Origin: Desulfobacteraceae bacterium
Lineage (GTDB): Bacteria > Desulfobacterota > Desulfobacteria > Desulfobacterales > Desulfosalsimonadaceae
DNA length: 64,000 nt
Assembly: GCA_003597945.1 (NCBI GenBank)
Contig: QZJS01000053.1
Span: 1-64,000, forward strand
Direction: 5' to 3'
Each line of letters begins with the position of its first letter. Within the stretch, counting starts at the first letter, position 1. The translations under genes were made by a program, and so were the position numbers. Shown here in pieces: positions 28,812-38,023 of this stretch. The notes under the pieces were generated by a model that made no database searches, was not told the DNA's origin, and saw nothing but the letters and a program-made list of their open reading frames with translations.

Positions 28812-30545
28812 CTAAAATCCATAAAAAAGTCCAAGCCTTATGGTAACGCCGCCGATATCCTGACCATTGTCTCCGAATCGATCGATCTCGCTGTAGACCG
28901 CTTCAATAACGGCGCCGGTGTTCTCGTAGCGAGGGTCCATATTGTAGAGCGTCAGCCCGGCCCGGCCGTGCCAGCCGCCGACCCATTCTTCAATTTCAGG
29001 ATCACTGCCTTTGATTCTGGTTCTTTCCCGGCAATACCAGTAATCCGGTCCGGCGCCGACAAATCCCGAAACATAGGGGAATAACTTCATATGCAGTTTC
29101 AGGGAGGCCGTCACCGGCACCAGGGTAAACCTGGTCCCGATATCCGTTGGATCCCCGGATACGGTCAACCGTTTGCCCGTCTTTTTCATAAACCCGGATT
29201 CAATGCCCATGGAAACAAATTTCCCGAAGCGCCGCTCAAAAAATGCGAACACCGGATACGTATCGTCTCCATAATAATCCTCAAACTCGGATTCCGCGGG
29301 GATCAGCCAACCCGCGGACACGCCCGCGATATTGCCGGGCGCCTTGTCGCCGGCCCGGGCGTCGGATGGCGCCGTCCAGACAAACAGGATCATCGCCATC
29401 ATAACAATCAGCGTGCGGCGGCGCCGGCCATGCATCCCCGGCGCCGGGTCGACAATGCGCCGCGCAAACAGCAATCGATGCCCCAAAACGCATCCCGCAA
29501 TGAAAAAGACCCAGACCCCTGCAAGAATCCATCCGTAAGCCGGGCGCCAACTCCCGGCGGAAGCGATGAAACAGCCGCCTTCAAACGTGTCCGTATCGAG
29601 AAAGGAACGGGTATCTTCCACATCTACGGAGACTTCCGCCGAGCCCTGGCTCTCATTGCCGCCGGCGTCATAGGCGGTTACCGCAAAATACCAGGTGACG
29701 CCTTCGGGGACATCCGAGAACACATGGGACATGTTTTTGCCGATATCAAGGGATGCGGCGTAACGGCCCGTCTCCGTCCCGTAATGAATGATATGACCCG
29801 CGAAATCAACCATGCCCGAATTGCCGTTGTCAATGCGGACGGTGATCTCCCGGATACCGCTCATGCGCCCGGATACCCCGGAAGGCACATTGGGCGGTCG
29901 CGTGTCCGGCAGGGTATCGATGATGATTTCATCGGAAACATCGGACTCGTTGTCCGATTCATCCACGGCCGAGACGGCGAAGTAATACCGGCCTGACGGG
30001 CTCAGTCCGGTGACGGTAAACGAGGCTGGCGCATTTTTATCGGCTTGAACCGCGGCGCCGTAGATGCCCGACGCCGTCCCCTGGTAGACATTATAATGGC
30101 TCAGGTCGCTTCCCGAATTGGCATTCCATCGCAGGGTCACCGAGGTTCCGGTAACGGCGCTGAGCGCGGTCACGTCCAGTCCCGACGGTACCTCCGGGGC
30201 GAGCTTATCCTGGGTGGTGGTAATCGATTTCACCGAAGATTTCTGGGATTCGGTCCCGGCGGAAAATGAGGATACCGCCACATAATAGACTGTTCCCTGC
30301 AGCAGCCCTGAAATGGTATACGTGTTTGCGGAAGAATCGACCTGGTCCCGATTGCTGAGATTCCCCGATGTGGTTCCCCAGTAGACATAATATCCTTCGG
30401 CCAGAGTTTCCCGGGTCCAGGTAACGGTAATGGTACTGACGGTGGCGCTAAGGGTGACATTCTGCGGGATTTCAGCGGCCCGCAGCAGATGGCCCGGAAA
30501 TCCCGCCGCCATAATGATTAACAATGCGATAATTTGCTTTTTCAT
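28812..30545 (-). CDS. Fibronectin type III repeat protein fused in frame to an outer-membrane beta-barrel-like protein
   Basis: A signal peptide (MKKQIIALLIIMAAGFPGHL) is followed by three FN3 domains (~30-115, ~120-215, ~220-315). A short CFIASAGS stretch then leads to a hydrophobic segment (YGWILAGVWVFFIAGCVLG) and basic residues. This looks like a CFIATAAYG-type C-terminal sorting tail. The frame continues without a stop into a second signal-peptide-like stretch (RRRRTLIVMMAMILFVW ... DARAG) and ~180 residues of alternating beta pattern ending in a final Phe (LGLFYGF), as in beta-barrel proteins. The preferred ATG is 30545 with GGGGGA upstream. It precedes the HDAC-family gene by 2 bases. 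No function can be named. Confidence 0.7.
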   Translation of the reverse strand: MKKQIIALLIIMAAGFPGHLLRAAEIPQNVTLSATVSTITVTWTRETLAEGYYVYWGTTSGNLSNRDQVDSSANTYTISGLLQGTVYYVAVSSFSAGTESQKSSVKSITTTQDKLAPEVPSGLDVTALSAVTGTSVTLRWNANSGSDLSHYNVYQGTASGIYGAAVQADKNAPASFTVTGLSPSGRYYFAVSAVDESDNESDVSDEIIIDTLPDTRPPNVPSGVSGRMSGIREITVRIDNGNSGMVDFAGHIIHYGTETGRYAASLDIGKNMSHVFSDVPEGVTWYFAVTAYDAGGNESQGSAEVSVDVEDTRSFLDTDTFEGGCFIASAGSWRPAYGWILAGVWVFFIAGCVLGHRLLFARRIVDPAPGMHGRRRRTLIVMMAMILFVWTAPSDARAGDKAPGNIAGVSAGWLIPAESEFEDYYGDDTYPVFAFFERRFGKFVSMGIESGFMKKTGKRLTVSGDPTDIGTRFTLVPVTASLKLHMKLFPYVSGFVGAGPDYWYCRERTRIKGSDPEIEEWVGGWHGRAGLTLYNMDPRYENTGAVIEAVYSEIDRFGDNGQDIGGVTIRLGLFYGF

Positions 30546-30641
30546 GCCATCCCCCATCCGCTGGTGGTTTAAGATTTCAAAATTATTCCTTTATTCCTGA
30601 ATTTCTTCTCAAAAAAATAAACGATAATGATCTGTCAGATA

Positions 30642-31409
30642 TTAAGCCCGTTGCCGGATCAGGGAGAACATGCCGCCGGGATCATCGGTCATGATCACGT
30701 CAACGCCCCATTGCAAGGCCTGCTCAACGGTTTCGCGGGAATTGCAGGAATAGGTCATGATTTTAAGGCCGCACCGGCGGCTCAGCGCGACAAAGTCGGC
30801 ATTCAGACGAGAAAATTCAAGACCCCATCCACACAGCGCCGCCGCATCCATCCCGATCCCGGAAACCGTTTCGACGGCGTGCTCCAGATTTAAAACGCAT
30901 TTGCGGTCCGGATCATGTTCCAAAACGATGCGCAGCAATTCCGGATCAAAGGAAAGCACATACAGGTTATCCTGGAACTCGCCGGGCACGGACGTTCGCA
31001 TCTGAATAGCGACGGATCGGGCCAGTTTCCGATACAGCGCTTCATGCATCATGTCGGGCGCCGGCTTGATTTCCACCATCAGGCGGGTCCGATGGGCGTA
31101 TAACGCCAAAACCTCTTCAAGGGTCAGGAGTTTCTCGCCGGCATGGGCGGGAGAAAACCATCTTCCCCAGTCCATATCCGCCAGTTCATCAAACGTATAG
31201 TCCGCCGCCGAATCCCGGCTTCCGTTGATTTTTTGCAACGTGTCATCATGAAAAATCACCGGCATCCCGTCACGGCTGCTCTGAACATCGAACTCAATGC
31301 CGTCGACGGGAAATGACAGTGCCCTGTCAAACGCGGACCGCGTATTTTCCGGGGCCTCTGCCATGGCCCCGCGATGGGCCACCAGCCATGGCATCATGGG
31401 CGCGTCCAA
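30642..31409 (-). CDS. Glycerophosphodiester phosphodiesterase
   Basis: The TIM-barrel GDPD signature is clear: VAHRGAMAEAPENTRSAFDRAL at the start, then GIEFDVQSSRDGMPVIFHDDTL. MVEIKP (catalytic Glu/Lys) and the end VDVIMTDDPGGMF follow. These enzymes release glycerol-3-phosphate from phospholipid headgroup diesters. There is no signal peptide, so it is probably cytoplasmic (UgpQ-like). The ORF begins with a TTG that has GGGAG 5 bases upstream; an ATG at 31397 is an alternative start. Confidence 0.92.
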   Translation of the reverse strand: MDAPMMPWLVAHRGAMAEAPENTRSAFDRALSFPVDGIEFDVQSSRDGMPVIFHDDTLQKINGSRDSAADYTFDELADMDWGRWFSPAHAGEKLLTLEEVLALYAHRTRLMVEIKPAPDMMHEALYRKLARSVAIQMRTSVPGEFQDNLYVLSFDPELLRIVLEHDPDRKCVLNLEHAVETVSGIGMDAAALCGWGLEFSRLNADFVALSRRCGLKIMTYSCNSRETVEQALQWGVDVIMTDDPGGMFSLIRQRA

Positions 31410-31439
31410 AGCATCTCCCGCCGCACGCCGGATATTTTT

Positions 31440-31652
31440 TCAATAATTTCTGATATCGTTGACATATTCGGCAAAATTTCTTGTTTCCAGAAAACGGCTG
31501 ATCAGCTCATTGAGTTTTTCCGCGGTATCCACCCGGTAGCGCCCCTTTTCATCGGCGCCGGCCATCTGTTTGGCATTTTTTACCACCGTTTCGATTATCG
31601 CGGTGGAAATTTTTATATGGGTATTGATGGTAATCATTTCGGATGATCCCAT
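31440..31652 (-). CDS. Small conserved-looking protein of unknown function
   Basis: A 70-residue acidic/mixed protein, MGSSEMITINTHIKISTAII at the start, predicted mostly helical (KLNELISRFLETRNFAEYVNDI near the end). There is no signal peptide, membrane segment or Cys. A GGAGAT-type ribosome site precedes the ATG. It lies 30 bases upstream of the GDPD gene on the same strand. I do not recognise a family. Confidence 0.5.
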   Translation of the reverse strand: MGSSEMITINTHIKISTAIIETVVKNAKQMAGADEKGRYRVDTAEKLNELISRFLETRNFAEYVNDIRNY

Positions 31653-31841
31653 TATTTCCGGATCTCCTTTTCCTTTTTTAAAATTTATTTTACGAGCGCA
31701 TCAAAACCGACGAAATCGTATAAGGCCCATTAACGATTGATTCGTGAGTCTCTTTTACGAAAGCATTGATTCTGTTTATCTCATTACAAGACAGATCTCA
31801 AGAGCTTAACGGCATATACCTAAAAATAACGCAGCATCCCT

Positions 31842-34604
31842 TTATGCCTTAAGAACGATTCCCCATGGCAGGTCTTCCCCGAACATCAGGGCCTCGTCTT
31901 GCCGTGCAAGGGGGATCACCGCGGTCAGAAACCGAATTTTGTCCGCCATCTGGTTCTGTTCCAACCAGTCCGACACACGCTCATGGGTGTCCGGGTCAAC
32001 GTCCCGCACGCGATCTCCAGTTTTTCTGGCCATCTGAATCAATGCATTTCCAATCGGTAAAGGGTTGCGCGGCTGCATATCCATAAGACGGTCCATCCAA
32101 TACGCAACTTCTGCCGGAGGCACCACCCGGTCCACCGGACCGTAAAGCAGGTCCCTGGCCCCGATCCGTGAAAGCGCCCATACCATCTGGGGAACAATTT
32201 TGCGGGGTTGAAGGGCATCCAGCAACATTCTTCCGAATTCGATCTTGTCTCTTACCGCCAGGCGTTCCAAGTTGGCAATGGCCATCCAGATTTCATAATG
32301 TTCCTGTGTCGGTATCCTGGCCTTGCTTCCTTTTTTTGGAACCAGCCGGGAGCGGATATCCTGGATGAACTGCCGCTGTTGGCCGGATGAGAGCCCGCCC
32401 GCCACGCGGCGCCACAGTATCCACCATTCCTGGTTGACCTGGGGATTTTTGCCGAACAGAACCCCCGGCTTGTAGATCTTCCACAATTGCCTTATGCGCT
32501 GTTCATCCAGTCCGTCCCCGAAACCCGGACGCAGAAAGTACCCGGCCAGGTTCAGCCAGCGAATTTCGTGGTCAGCGGAAAAACGACGACTGCCGACCAT
32601 CGCAAGCAGGGTATCGGCCAGTCCGCGGATGAAACTCAGGGGCCATTTCTCACGGGAACGACCCACGATATCGGATATGGATTTGATGATCCGGTTCAAT
32701 GATGCCGAATCGCAATATTGGGAAAAAGCGTTTTCAAGCAGAGAAACCGATTCTTCAACCACGCCGGATTCATAGAATTCGCCATCCTGAACGCCGGTTT
32801 CGCCATTTACATTCCGGAGCTGAAACTGAAGCCGCCATCGATGCGGACTGGAAAGAGACCGGCACCAGACGGCCAATACGCCCATTTCCGTGTATTCCGC
32901 CTCTATTTGCACCGGAATCGTGGTTTTCACCCCCTTTCGACCAAACTGGATCACGGTCTGCACCGGGGGTAAAGGGGTCAGTGTATCGTCCACGGGGATC
33001 AGATCCCCGCATTTATCGCCGCTGCGGTAACTGGAACTGTAAAGCGCAAAATTAACCGCCTGATTTGCGAGCACGTCAAACACGCGATCCGGCAGGCTGA
33101 TCCTCACGCCTTCTTCGGTCCCGCGTTCCACCAGGCAGATGGCGGTAGCCTGGCCCCCGATTTTATCCGCTCCGCCGGCAAGGCCCAGGTAATAGGCCCA
33201 GGCACTGCCGCTGCCCACGCGCACTCCCTGCCCCGCCTTGACCAGGCCGTAATATCCCGCGCCCAGAGCCACCGCCAGATCCGGTTCCGGGTTTTCCAGT
33301 ACCCTGGGCGGGCCGGTGTCGGGTTCAGAAAACCAGTGACGGATCGCCTCACGGATCCGCTCCTGGACCACCCCGGCTTTCAAGGAGCCGCCGTTAAAGA
33401 GTATGAAATCCGGAAACGGTGCTTTCCGCAGGAGCTGGTGCACCGCCTCCCGGTGCTTTTCCAGAAACATGCCGATGTGACGGGTAATGGCCGGTTCCGT
33501 GGCATAGGGAAGGCCGAATTCGGAAATCCCCTTACGGCCGTGGGGCGGGGCGGCGGCATCCGGCTTCACAAGGGGGAAAAACCCGTTTAAAACGATGTTT
33601 TCAAGGGTCTGGCGGTCGATTTTGGCGCTCTGGGTCCCGCCGATGAGCCGTGTGCCCTCTCCCATCATGGTCACGGTATCGCTGCTGATGTCGGAATCGA
33701 GGATATTCTCCTTGGCCTGCCGGCACAAATGACAAAGGGTCTTCCATCGGTCCGTGGTCAGAGGTCCCTGCCGGGAAAACGTTTTTTCAACATGCCGGGC
33801 CAGGGCCAGGTCAATATTGTCGCCCCCCAGAATCAGATGGTCTCCCACGGCGATCCGGACAAAACGGGGTGCGCCTTCGGTTTCCTCCAGGGTGATGAGC
33901 GTGAAATCCGTGGTGCCGCCGCCCACATCGCAGACCAGGACAAGCTGGCCGGGCCGGATATGATCCTGCCAGTCGGATTCATGGGAAATCAGCCAACTGT
34001 AAAACGCGGCCAGCGGCTCCTCCAGAAGGGTGACATTTGCCAGACCGGCGATATTGGCGGCTTCAACGGTGAGATCCCGGGCCACTTCGTCAAACGACGC
34101 GGGAACGGTGATGATAATGGTCTGGTTTTCAAGATAGAGCGCGTCATCATCTGCCCGCATGCTGTTCCATGCCAGGCGGATATGTTTCAAATAGGCGGCC
34201 GTTGCCTGCACGGGAGAAATTTTGCGAACATCATCGCCCGATCCCCATGGCAGAATGGGCGCCCGCCGGTCCGCGCCGCTGTGACACAGCCAGCTTTTGG
34301 CCGAAGCCACCAGACGGCCGGGAACCCGGGAGCCGTGATCCCTGGCGAACCTGCCCACAAACCCGGGATCATCGCTTTGCCACGGAAGGCGGATCGCCGC
34401 TTCGGAAATATCATAGCCGCCGGGAAGATAGCAGAAAGACGGCAGCACCGGCAGCGGGCTGACCTCCCCCGGTCCGGTCAACTGTGGTATTTTAAACAGC
34501 CGGATGCCCCGATTTCTTCGGTTTTCCGCCTGAAGGTCGACATAGGATACGGCGGAATTGGTGGTGCCAAGGTCAATGCCGATGATGTATCGCTTTTCGT
34601 CCAT
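31842..34604 (-). CDS. Hsp70-family protein with large C-terminal extension (DUF3731-type)
   Basis: The ORF track starts 40 codons early inside the preceding gene; the ATG at 34604 has AAGGGA upstream and gives about 920 residues starting MDEKRYIIGIDLGTTNSAVS. The actin-like ATPase motifs are intact: DLGTTNS, VCDVGGGTTDFTLI and LFNGGSLKAGVVQERI. Before the second lobe there is a shared family insertion, SAKSWLCHSGADRRAPILPWG. The C-terminal ~330 residues are helical and unlike the DnaK substrate domain. It is last of three genes after a DUF2760 protein and a shorter Hsp70. Client and partner proteins are unknown; no dedicated J protein or GrpE lies beside it. Confidence 0.85.
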   Translation of the reverse strand: MDEKRYIIGIDLGTTNSAVSYVDLQAENRRNRGIRLFKIPQLTGPGEVSPLPVLPSFCYLPGGYDISEAAIRLPWQSDDPGFVGRFARDHGSRVPGRLVASAKSWLCHSGADRRAPILPWGSGDDVRKISPVQATAAYLKHIRLAWNSMRADDDALYLENQTIIITVPASFDEVARDLTVEAANIAGLANVTLLEEPLAAFYSWLISHESDWQDHIRPGQLVLVCDVGGGTTDFTLITLEETEGAPRFVRIAVGDHLILGGDNIDLALARHVEKTFSRQGPLTTDRWKTLCHLCRQAKENILDSDISSDTVTMMGEGTRLIGGTQSAKIDRQTLENIVLNGFFPLVKPDAAAPPHGRKGISEFGLPYATEPAITRHIGMFLEKHREAVHQLLRKAPFPDFILFNGGSLKAGVVQERIREAIRHWFSEPDTGPPRVLENPEPDLAVALGAGYYGLVKAGQGVRVGSGSAWAYYLGLAGGADKIGGQATAICLVERGTEEGVRISLPDRVFDVLANQAVNFALYSSSYRSGDKCGDLIPVDDTLTPLPPVQTVIQFGRKGVKTTIPVQIEAEYTEMGVLAVWCRSLSSPHRWRLQFQLRNVNGETGVQDGEFYESGVVEESVSLLENAFSQYCDSASLNRIIKSISDIVGRSREKWPLSFIRGLADTLLAMVGSRRFSADHEIRWLNLAGYFLRPGFGDGLDEQRIRQLWKIYKPGVLFGKNPQVNQEWWILWRRVAGGLSSGQQRQFIQDIRSRLVPKKGSKARIPTQEHYEIWMAIANLERLAVRDKIEFGRMLLDALQPRKIVPQMVWALSRIGARDLLYGPVDRVVPPAEVAYWMDRLMDMQPRNPLPIGNALIQMARKTGDRVRDVDPDTHERVSDWLEQNQMADKIRFLTAVIPLARQDEALMFGEDLPWGIVLKA

Positions 34605-34617
34605 TCTGATTTGTCCC

Positions 34618-36453
34618 TTATCCGGCCTGTTCCCGCACGTTGAATTCGAGTTTCCATTGCTTATCGTCGTCCGCGGGCACGCACCAGAGTTCAATGGTGC
34701 CGATTTCCGTGACCCGGATTTCAATGGTCACACGGATAATGCTGCCGGGTTCGCCGTCCAGGGATGTTTCAATGGTGGTGATCTCTTCGATATCACCCTG
34801 CCAGTCCTCGACGATATGGCCGATGGCGTCGGTTTTGCGCACGGAAGACCCCAGAAAATCGAAACGCACGGGCTCTCCCACCACCAGCACGAATTCCTTG
34901 TCCCTGATGTTGGCGTCGGTTCCCTCTTCCATGCCGAACGGCGCCACGCAAAGCGCCTTGACCGGCGCGGGCATGCCGGGAACCGCGGGCATGGATGCGG
35001 CCACGCCGATATAATAGGACTTGCCAAGACCGCCCCGGATCCGGATGCCGGAACCGCGGCGGGCCAGGCCATAATAGGCCGCGCCCCGTGCCACGGCCAA
35101 ATCCGTGTCATGGGTCGCAATTTCGCGGATGCCGGTCTTCGATCCGTCCGGATGCCAGGTACCCATTGCCCGGACAATACGGTCGCGCAGAGAGGCGGCC
35201 TTCATGACCCCGCCGTTAAACAGCACCGCCGTGGGAATGCGCCCGCCGGCGTCCTGTTCAATAACCTGCCGGTTTAAAAATCGGGCCAAGTGACGGGTCA
35301 CGGCCGGATCGGATTCATAAAAGAGTCCGGCTTCCTTGAGCCCGATCCGGGAATCTTTTTTCGGCTGCTCGTCAAATTCGCAAAAAGGGAAAAAGCCGTC
35401 CATGATGACGTTTTTTATCCCGTCGGATGTCAGTGACGTTTTTAACGTGCCGCCGATCAGGCTGCTGCCCCGTCCCAGGATGGTCACCGGATATTCGGAT
35501 GTGTCCGGATGGGATAAAATGGCTTCCTTGGCCGTGCGGCAGCTCTGGATCAGCCCCCGCATCTGCCATGGGTCCAAACGGGTCCCGGCATCGGCCATGT
35601 TTCGCGATACATCATAGGCCAGGGCAAGGTCCATGTTGTCGCCGCCCACCAACAGATGATCGCCCACGGCGATCCGCTCCAGGGCCAGTTCGCCATTGTC
35701 CTCGGACACCCGTATCAAACTGAAATCCGCGGTGCCGCCGCCGATATCGCAGACCAGAACCAGGTCGCCCTTGCGGACCTTTTTCCGCCAGGCATCGCCC
35801 GATGACGCGATCCATGAATAAAAAGCGGCCTGTGGTTCCTCCAGCAGCGTGATATGCGCCAGTCCGGCCATTTCCGCGGCCCGGACCGTCAGCTCCCTTG
35901 CCACGGCGTCAAAAGACGCGGGCACGGTCAGGAAAATCTCCTGATTTTCCATATTCAGGGACGGGTCATCTCCCGCCATCCGGAAGTTCCAGGCATTCCG
36001 GATATGGCCCAGAATCATGGCCGACGCGGCAACGGGCGAAAACCCCGGCACGTCATCCGGGCGCCCCCAGGGCAAGACATCCTTGTTCCGATCGATCATG
36101 GTATGGCAGAGCCATGATTTGGCCGAGGCGATCATGCGCTGGGGAACCTCGGCCCCGCGGTCCCGGGCGTATTCCCCGACGATTAGATGGTTTTCAGGGT
36201 CCCATGGCAGGGAAAACGCGTGATTCGCTGTTTCATGAGGGCTCGGTATATAGATAAAGGACGGCAACACCTGCCGGTTTTCCATGACACCGGCGCCGAC
36301 GAACTGTGGAATTTCAAGGATACTGATGCGATCCGATTTTTCCGGATTCTTCGGATACTCCTGATTCTCCGGGCTGTCGTCGATGGCGGTATAGGCCACC
36401 ACGCTGTTGGTGGTTCCCAGATCAATTCCGATAATATAGGCGGGTTTGTTCAA
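34618..36453 (-). CDS. Hsp70-family protein (second paralogue)
   Basis: A 611-residue DnaK-like protein. It has AYIIGIDLGTTNSVVAYT at the N-terminus, the same insertion as its neighbour (SAKSWLCHTMIDRNKDVLPWG), phosphate-2 motif VCDIGGGTADFSLI and adenosine motif LFNGGVMKAASLRDRI. The C-terminal ~110 residues are a short beta-rich segment. The start appears to be a TTG with GGAG 7 bases upstream. It lies between the DUF2760 gene (36 bases) and the larger Hsp70 (14 bases). Sequence similarity between the two suggests an ancient duplication and a heteromeric or sequential chaperone. Confidence 0.87.
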   Translation of the reverse strand: MNKPAYIIGIDLGTTNSVVAYTAIDDSPENQEYPKNPEKSDRISILEIPQFVGAGVMENRQVLPSFIYIPSPHETANHAFSLPWDPENHLIVGEYARDRGAEVPQRMIASAKSWLCHTMIDRNKDVLPWGRPDDVPGFSPVAASAMILGHIRNAWNFRMAGDDPSLNMENQEIFLTVPASFDAVARELTVRAAEMAGLAHITLLEEPQAAFYSWIASSGDAWRKKVRKGDLVLVCDIGGGTADFSLIRVSEDNGELALERIAVGDHLLVGGDNMDLALAYDVSRNMADAGTRLDPWQMRGLIQSCRTAKEAILSHPDTSEYPVTILGRGSSLIGGTLKTSLTSDGIKNVIMDGFFPFCEFDEQPKKDSRIGLKEAGLFYESDPAVTRHLARFLNRQVIEQDAGGRIPTAVLFNGGVMKAASLRDRIVRAMGTWHPDGSKTGIREIATHDTDLAVARGAAYYGLARRGSGIRIRGGLGKSYYIGVAASMPAVPGMPAPVKALCVAPFGMEEGTDANIRDKEFVLVVGEPVRFDFLGSSVRKTDAIGHIVEDWQGDIEEITTIETSLDGEPGSIIRVTIEIRVTEIGTIELWCVPADDDKQWKLEFNVREQAG

Positions 36454-36488
36454 ATCATTGCTCCAATCGTTACCATAACTTAAAAAAA

Positions 36489-37322
36489 CTATAAAATCTC
36501 AACTTCCGCCGGGGAAATCACCCGGGGATTATGGCCGGGATTGAGCACCGGCAATTCAATCCTGCCGGCCTGCCAGCCTTTGTGCCGGAGAATCCCCTTG
36601 AACGGGGGCTCGCCCGCAATATTTCCAGTCAGCTTGATGGCATCGGTATCAAAATTTTTCGGCACCAGGATTTCCTCGCCCTCCTGTTTTTCGATGACGG
36701 CCTTTGGTTTTAAATATTTTTGCAGGGTCTTGCTGCAATTTTCATGAATATTGCGGACCGCGACCCCGATCTGTGCGTCATCATAAGGGGTTAAATCCTC
36801 GGCAAAAAAATCTATAAGGCGCCCTTCCCGCTGAAAAACCGACAACAAATGCAGGTAAAGGCGCTGCATGCGGGCCTGCTGGTCTGCTTCGGACTCCCGG
36901 GCATCGGCTCCGGCATCGGCCGGCTCAGGGTATCCGGCCGGCATGGCCGCCTTTGTTTTTTGCTCCCGGGTTGCCTTTGTTTTTTCCGCTTTGGTTTCAA
37001 CGTCCACGCCAAAACGGTTTATGGCTTTGGCAACCGAACGGCGCAGGATCAACCAGAAGATCAGTGCCAGTAAGAAAAACACCGCGCCGGTAAGCGGAAT
37101 GAAAAAATGCCCCGCATAATCAATCCAGGGTTGTATCTGATCAAAACCCGCCTGAAATTCAGGCTGCCGGGCTGACGCATCCTGGAGTACCGGCAGCGGC
37201 AGCGCGGAAAAAAGGAATCGCCATCCCGCGTAACCGGCAAACACCACCATCAGGGCCATCATGGTAAAAAACACAAGGTTCCAGAGCAGAATCCGTCTGG
37301 AACATGATTTCATGACATTCAT
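36489..37322 (-). CDS. DUF2760 membrane protein of the Hsp70-pair operon
   Basis: Two TM segments (~12-35 and ~70-95) anchor a cytoplasmic part. A charged, Ala/Lys-rich linker follows, then the DUF2760 domain from ~150 onward (LYLHLLSVFQREGRLIDFFA, ending in LNPGHNPRVISPAEVEIL). DUF2760 genes recur next to exactly this kind of Hsp70 pair in other proteobacteria, but the role is unknown. A perfect AGGAGG precedes the ATG. It is the first gene of the operon and may recruit the two Hsp70s to the inner membrane (inference). Confidence 0.85.
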   Translation of the reverse strand: MNVMKSCSRRILLWNLVFFTMMALMVVFAGYAGWRFLFSALPLPVLQDASARQPEFQAGFDQIQPWIDYAGHFFIPLTGAVFFLLALIFWLILRRSVAKAINRFGVDVETKAEKTKATREQKTKAAMPAGYPEPADAGADARESEADQQARMQRLYLHLLSVFQREGRLIDFFAEDLTPYDDAQIGVAVRNIHENCSKTLQKYLKPKAVIEKQEGEEILVPKNFDTDAIKLTGNIAGEPPFKGILRHKGWQAGRIELPVLNPGHNPRVISPAEVEIL

Positions 37323-37663
37323 GCATTTCCTCCTGCATGTTGCGTTTTCCGTTGATTGACATCATCCTAAAACAAACTTACTTTGCTTATTAGCTTATTA
37401 AATGATATTTATAAAAGTTTTGCTATGGGAAAAGACTCATATCGCCGAATACCCGGCTGCAGAGGCAATTAATTAAAATCATTCGCTCCATGAGTCAAGG
37501 ATCTTTTAACCGATAAATATTGCAGATGGTACGCAACAGCGAAGGTTTTTCGCGATCCCCGGTCTGAAAGACCGGCTTATTTTAATTGTAAAATTAATTG
37601 ATCCCGGAAAAATATCATGATAATGTTTTCCTCTATTGGAAAAAAACTTCAGGAAAAGAAATC
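37323..37663. other. Intergenic region upstream of the DUF2760/Hsp70 operon
   Basis: This AT-rich 341-base stretch separates the Hsp70 operon from a small plus-strand gene. A tandem 8-base repeat (TAATAAGC on the minus strand, 37386-37401) lies ~65 bases before the DUF2760 start, near a TATAAA-like box. No clear sigma-32 promoter was found. A short hairpin (CCGGTC-TGAAA-GACCGG at 37559-37575, followed by CTTATTTT) may be a weak terminator on the plus strand. Confidence 0.4.
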
Positions 37664-37843
37664 ATGATCATCAAACGAGATAAATTTGACTTTGAAATCG
37701 GATACCTGGTAAAAAGCCCCTGCAGGGACTGCGCCCATCGGAAAAATCTGCCGCAGTGCGCGGACCAGTGCAGTCTTATCAATAAAGTTCGGATCATTCT
37801 GGCAAGGGGCATCTCCTGCGCCGGCCGTTATTCGACTTATTGA
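37664..37843 (+). CDS. Small Cys-rich (zinc-ribbon-like) protein
   Basis: A 59-residue protein starting MIIKRDKFDFEIGYLVKSPC with CRDC, a later CADQC and one more Cys near the end. The spacing CxxC...CxxxC suggests a single metal site. The ORF track begins 22 codons earlier, but AGGAAA precedes the ATG at 37664. No DNA-binding or enzymatic domain is visible. It stands alone between divergent and unrelated genes. Confidence 0.5.
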   Translation: MIIKRDKFDFEIGYLVKSPCRDCAHRKNLPQCADQCSLINKVRIILARGISCAGRYSTY

Positions 37844-38023
37844 CACCACATCTGAGAGTCTCCATCATGCAACAACACCGCCACTCGCTAAACACCCAGC
37901 CGACCGAATTCTCATGCACATTCACCAAGAGCATCGATAACGGCGGTGTATTTTCAAAACGAAGCTGATGTAATCGGGATATCCTTTATCGCGTTAAACA
38001 TAAACCCCATACAGGAAATGCAA

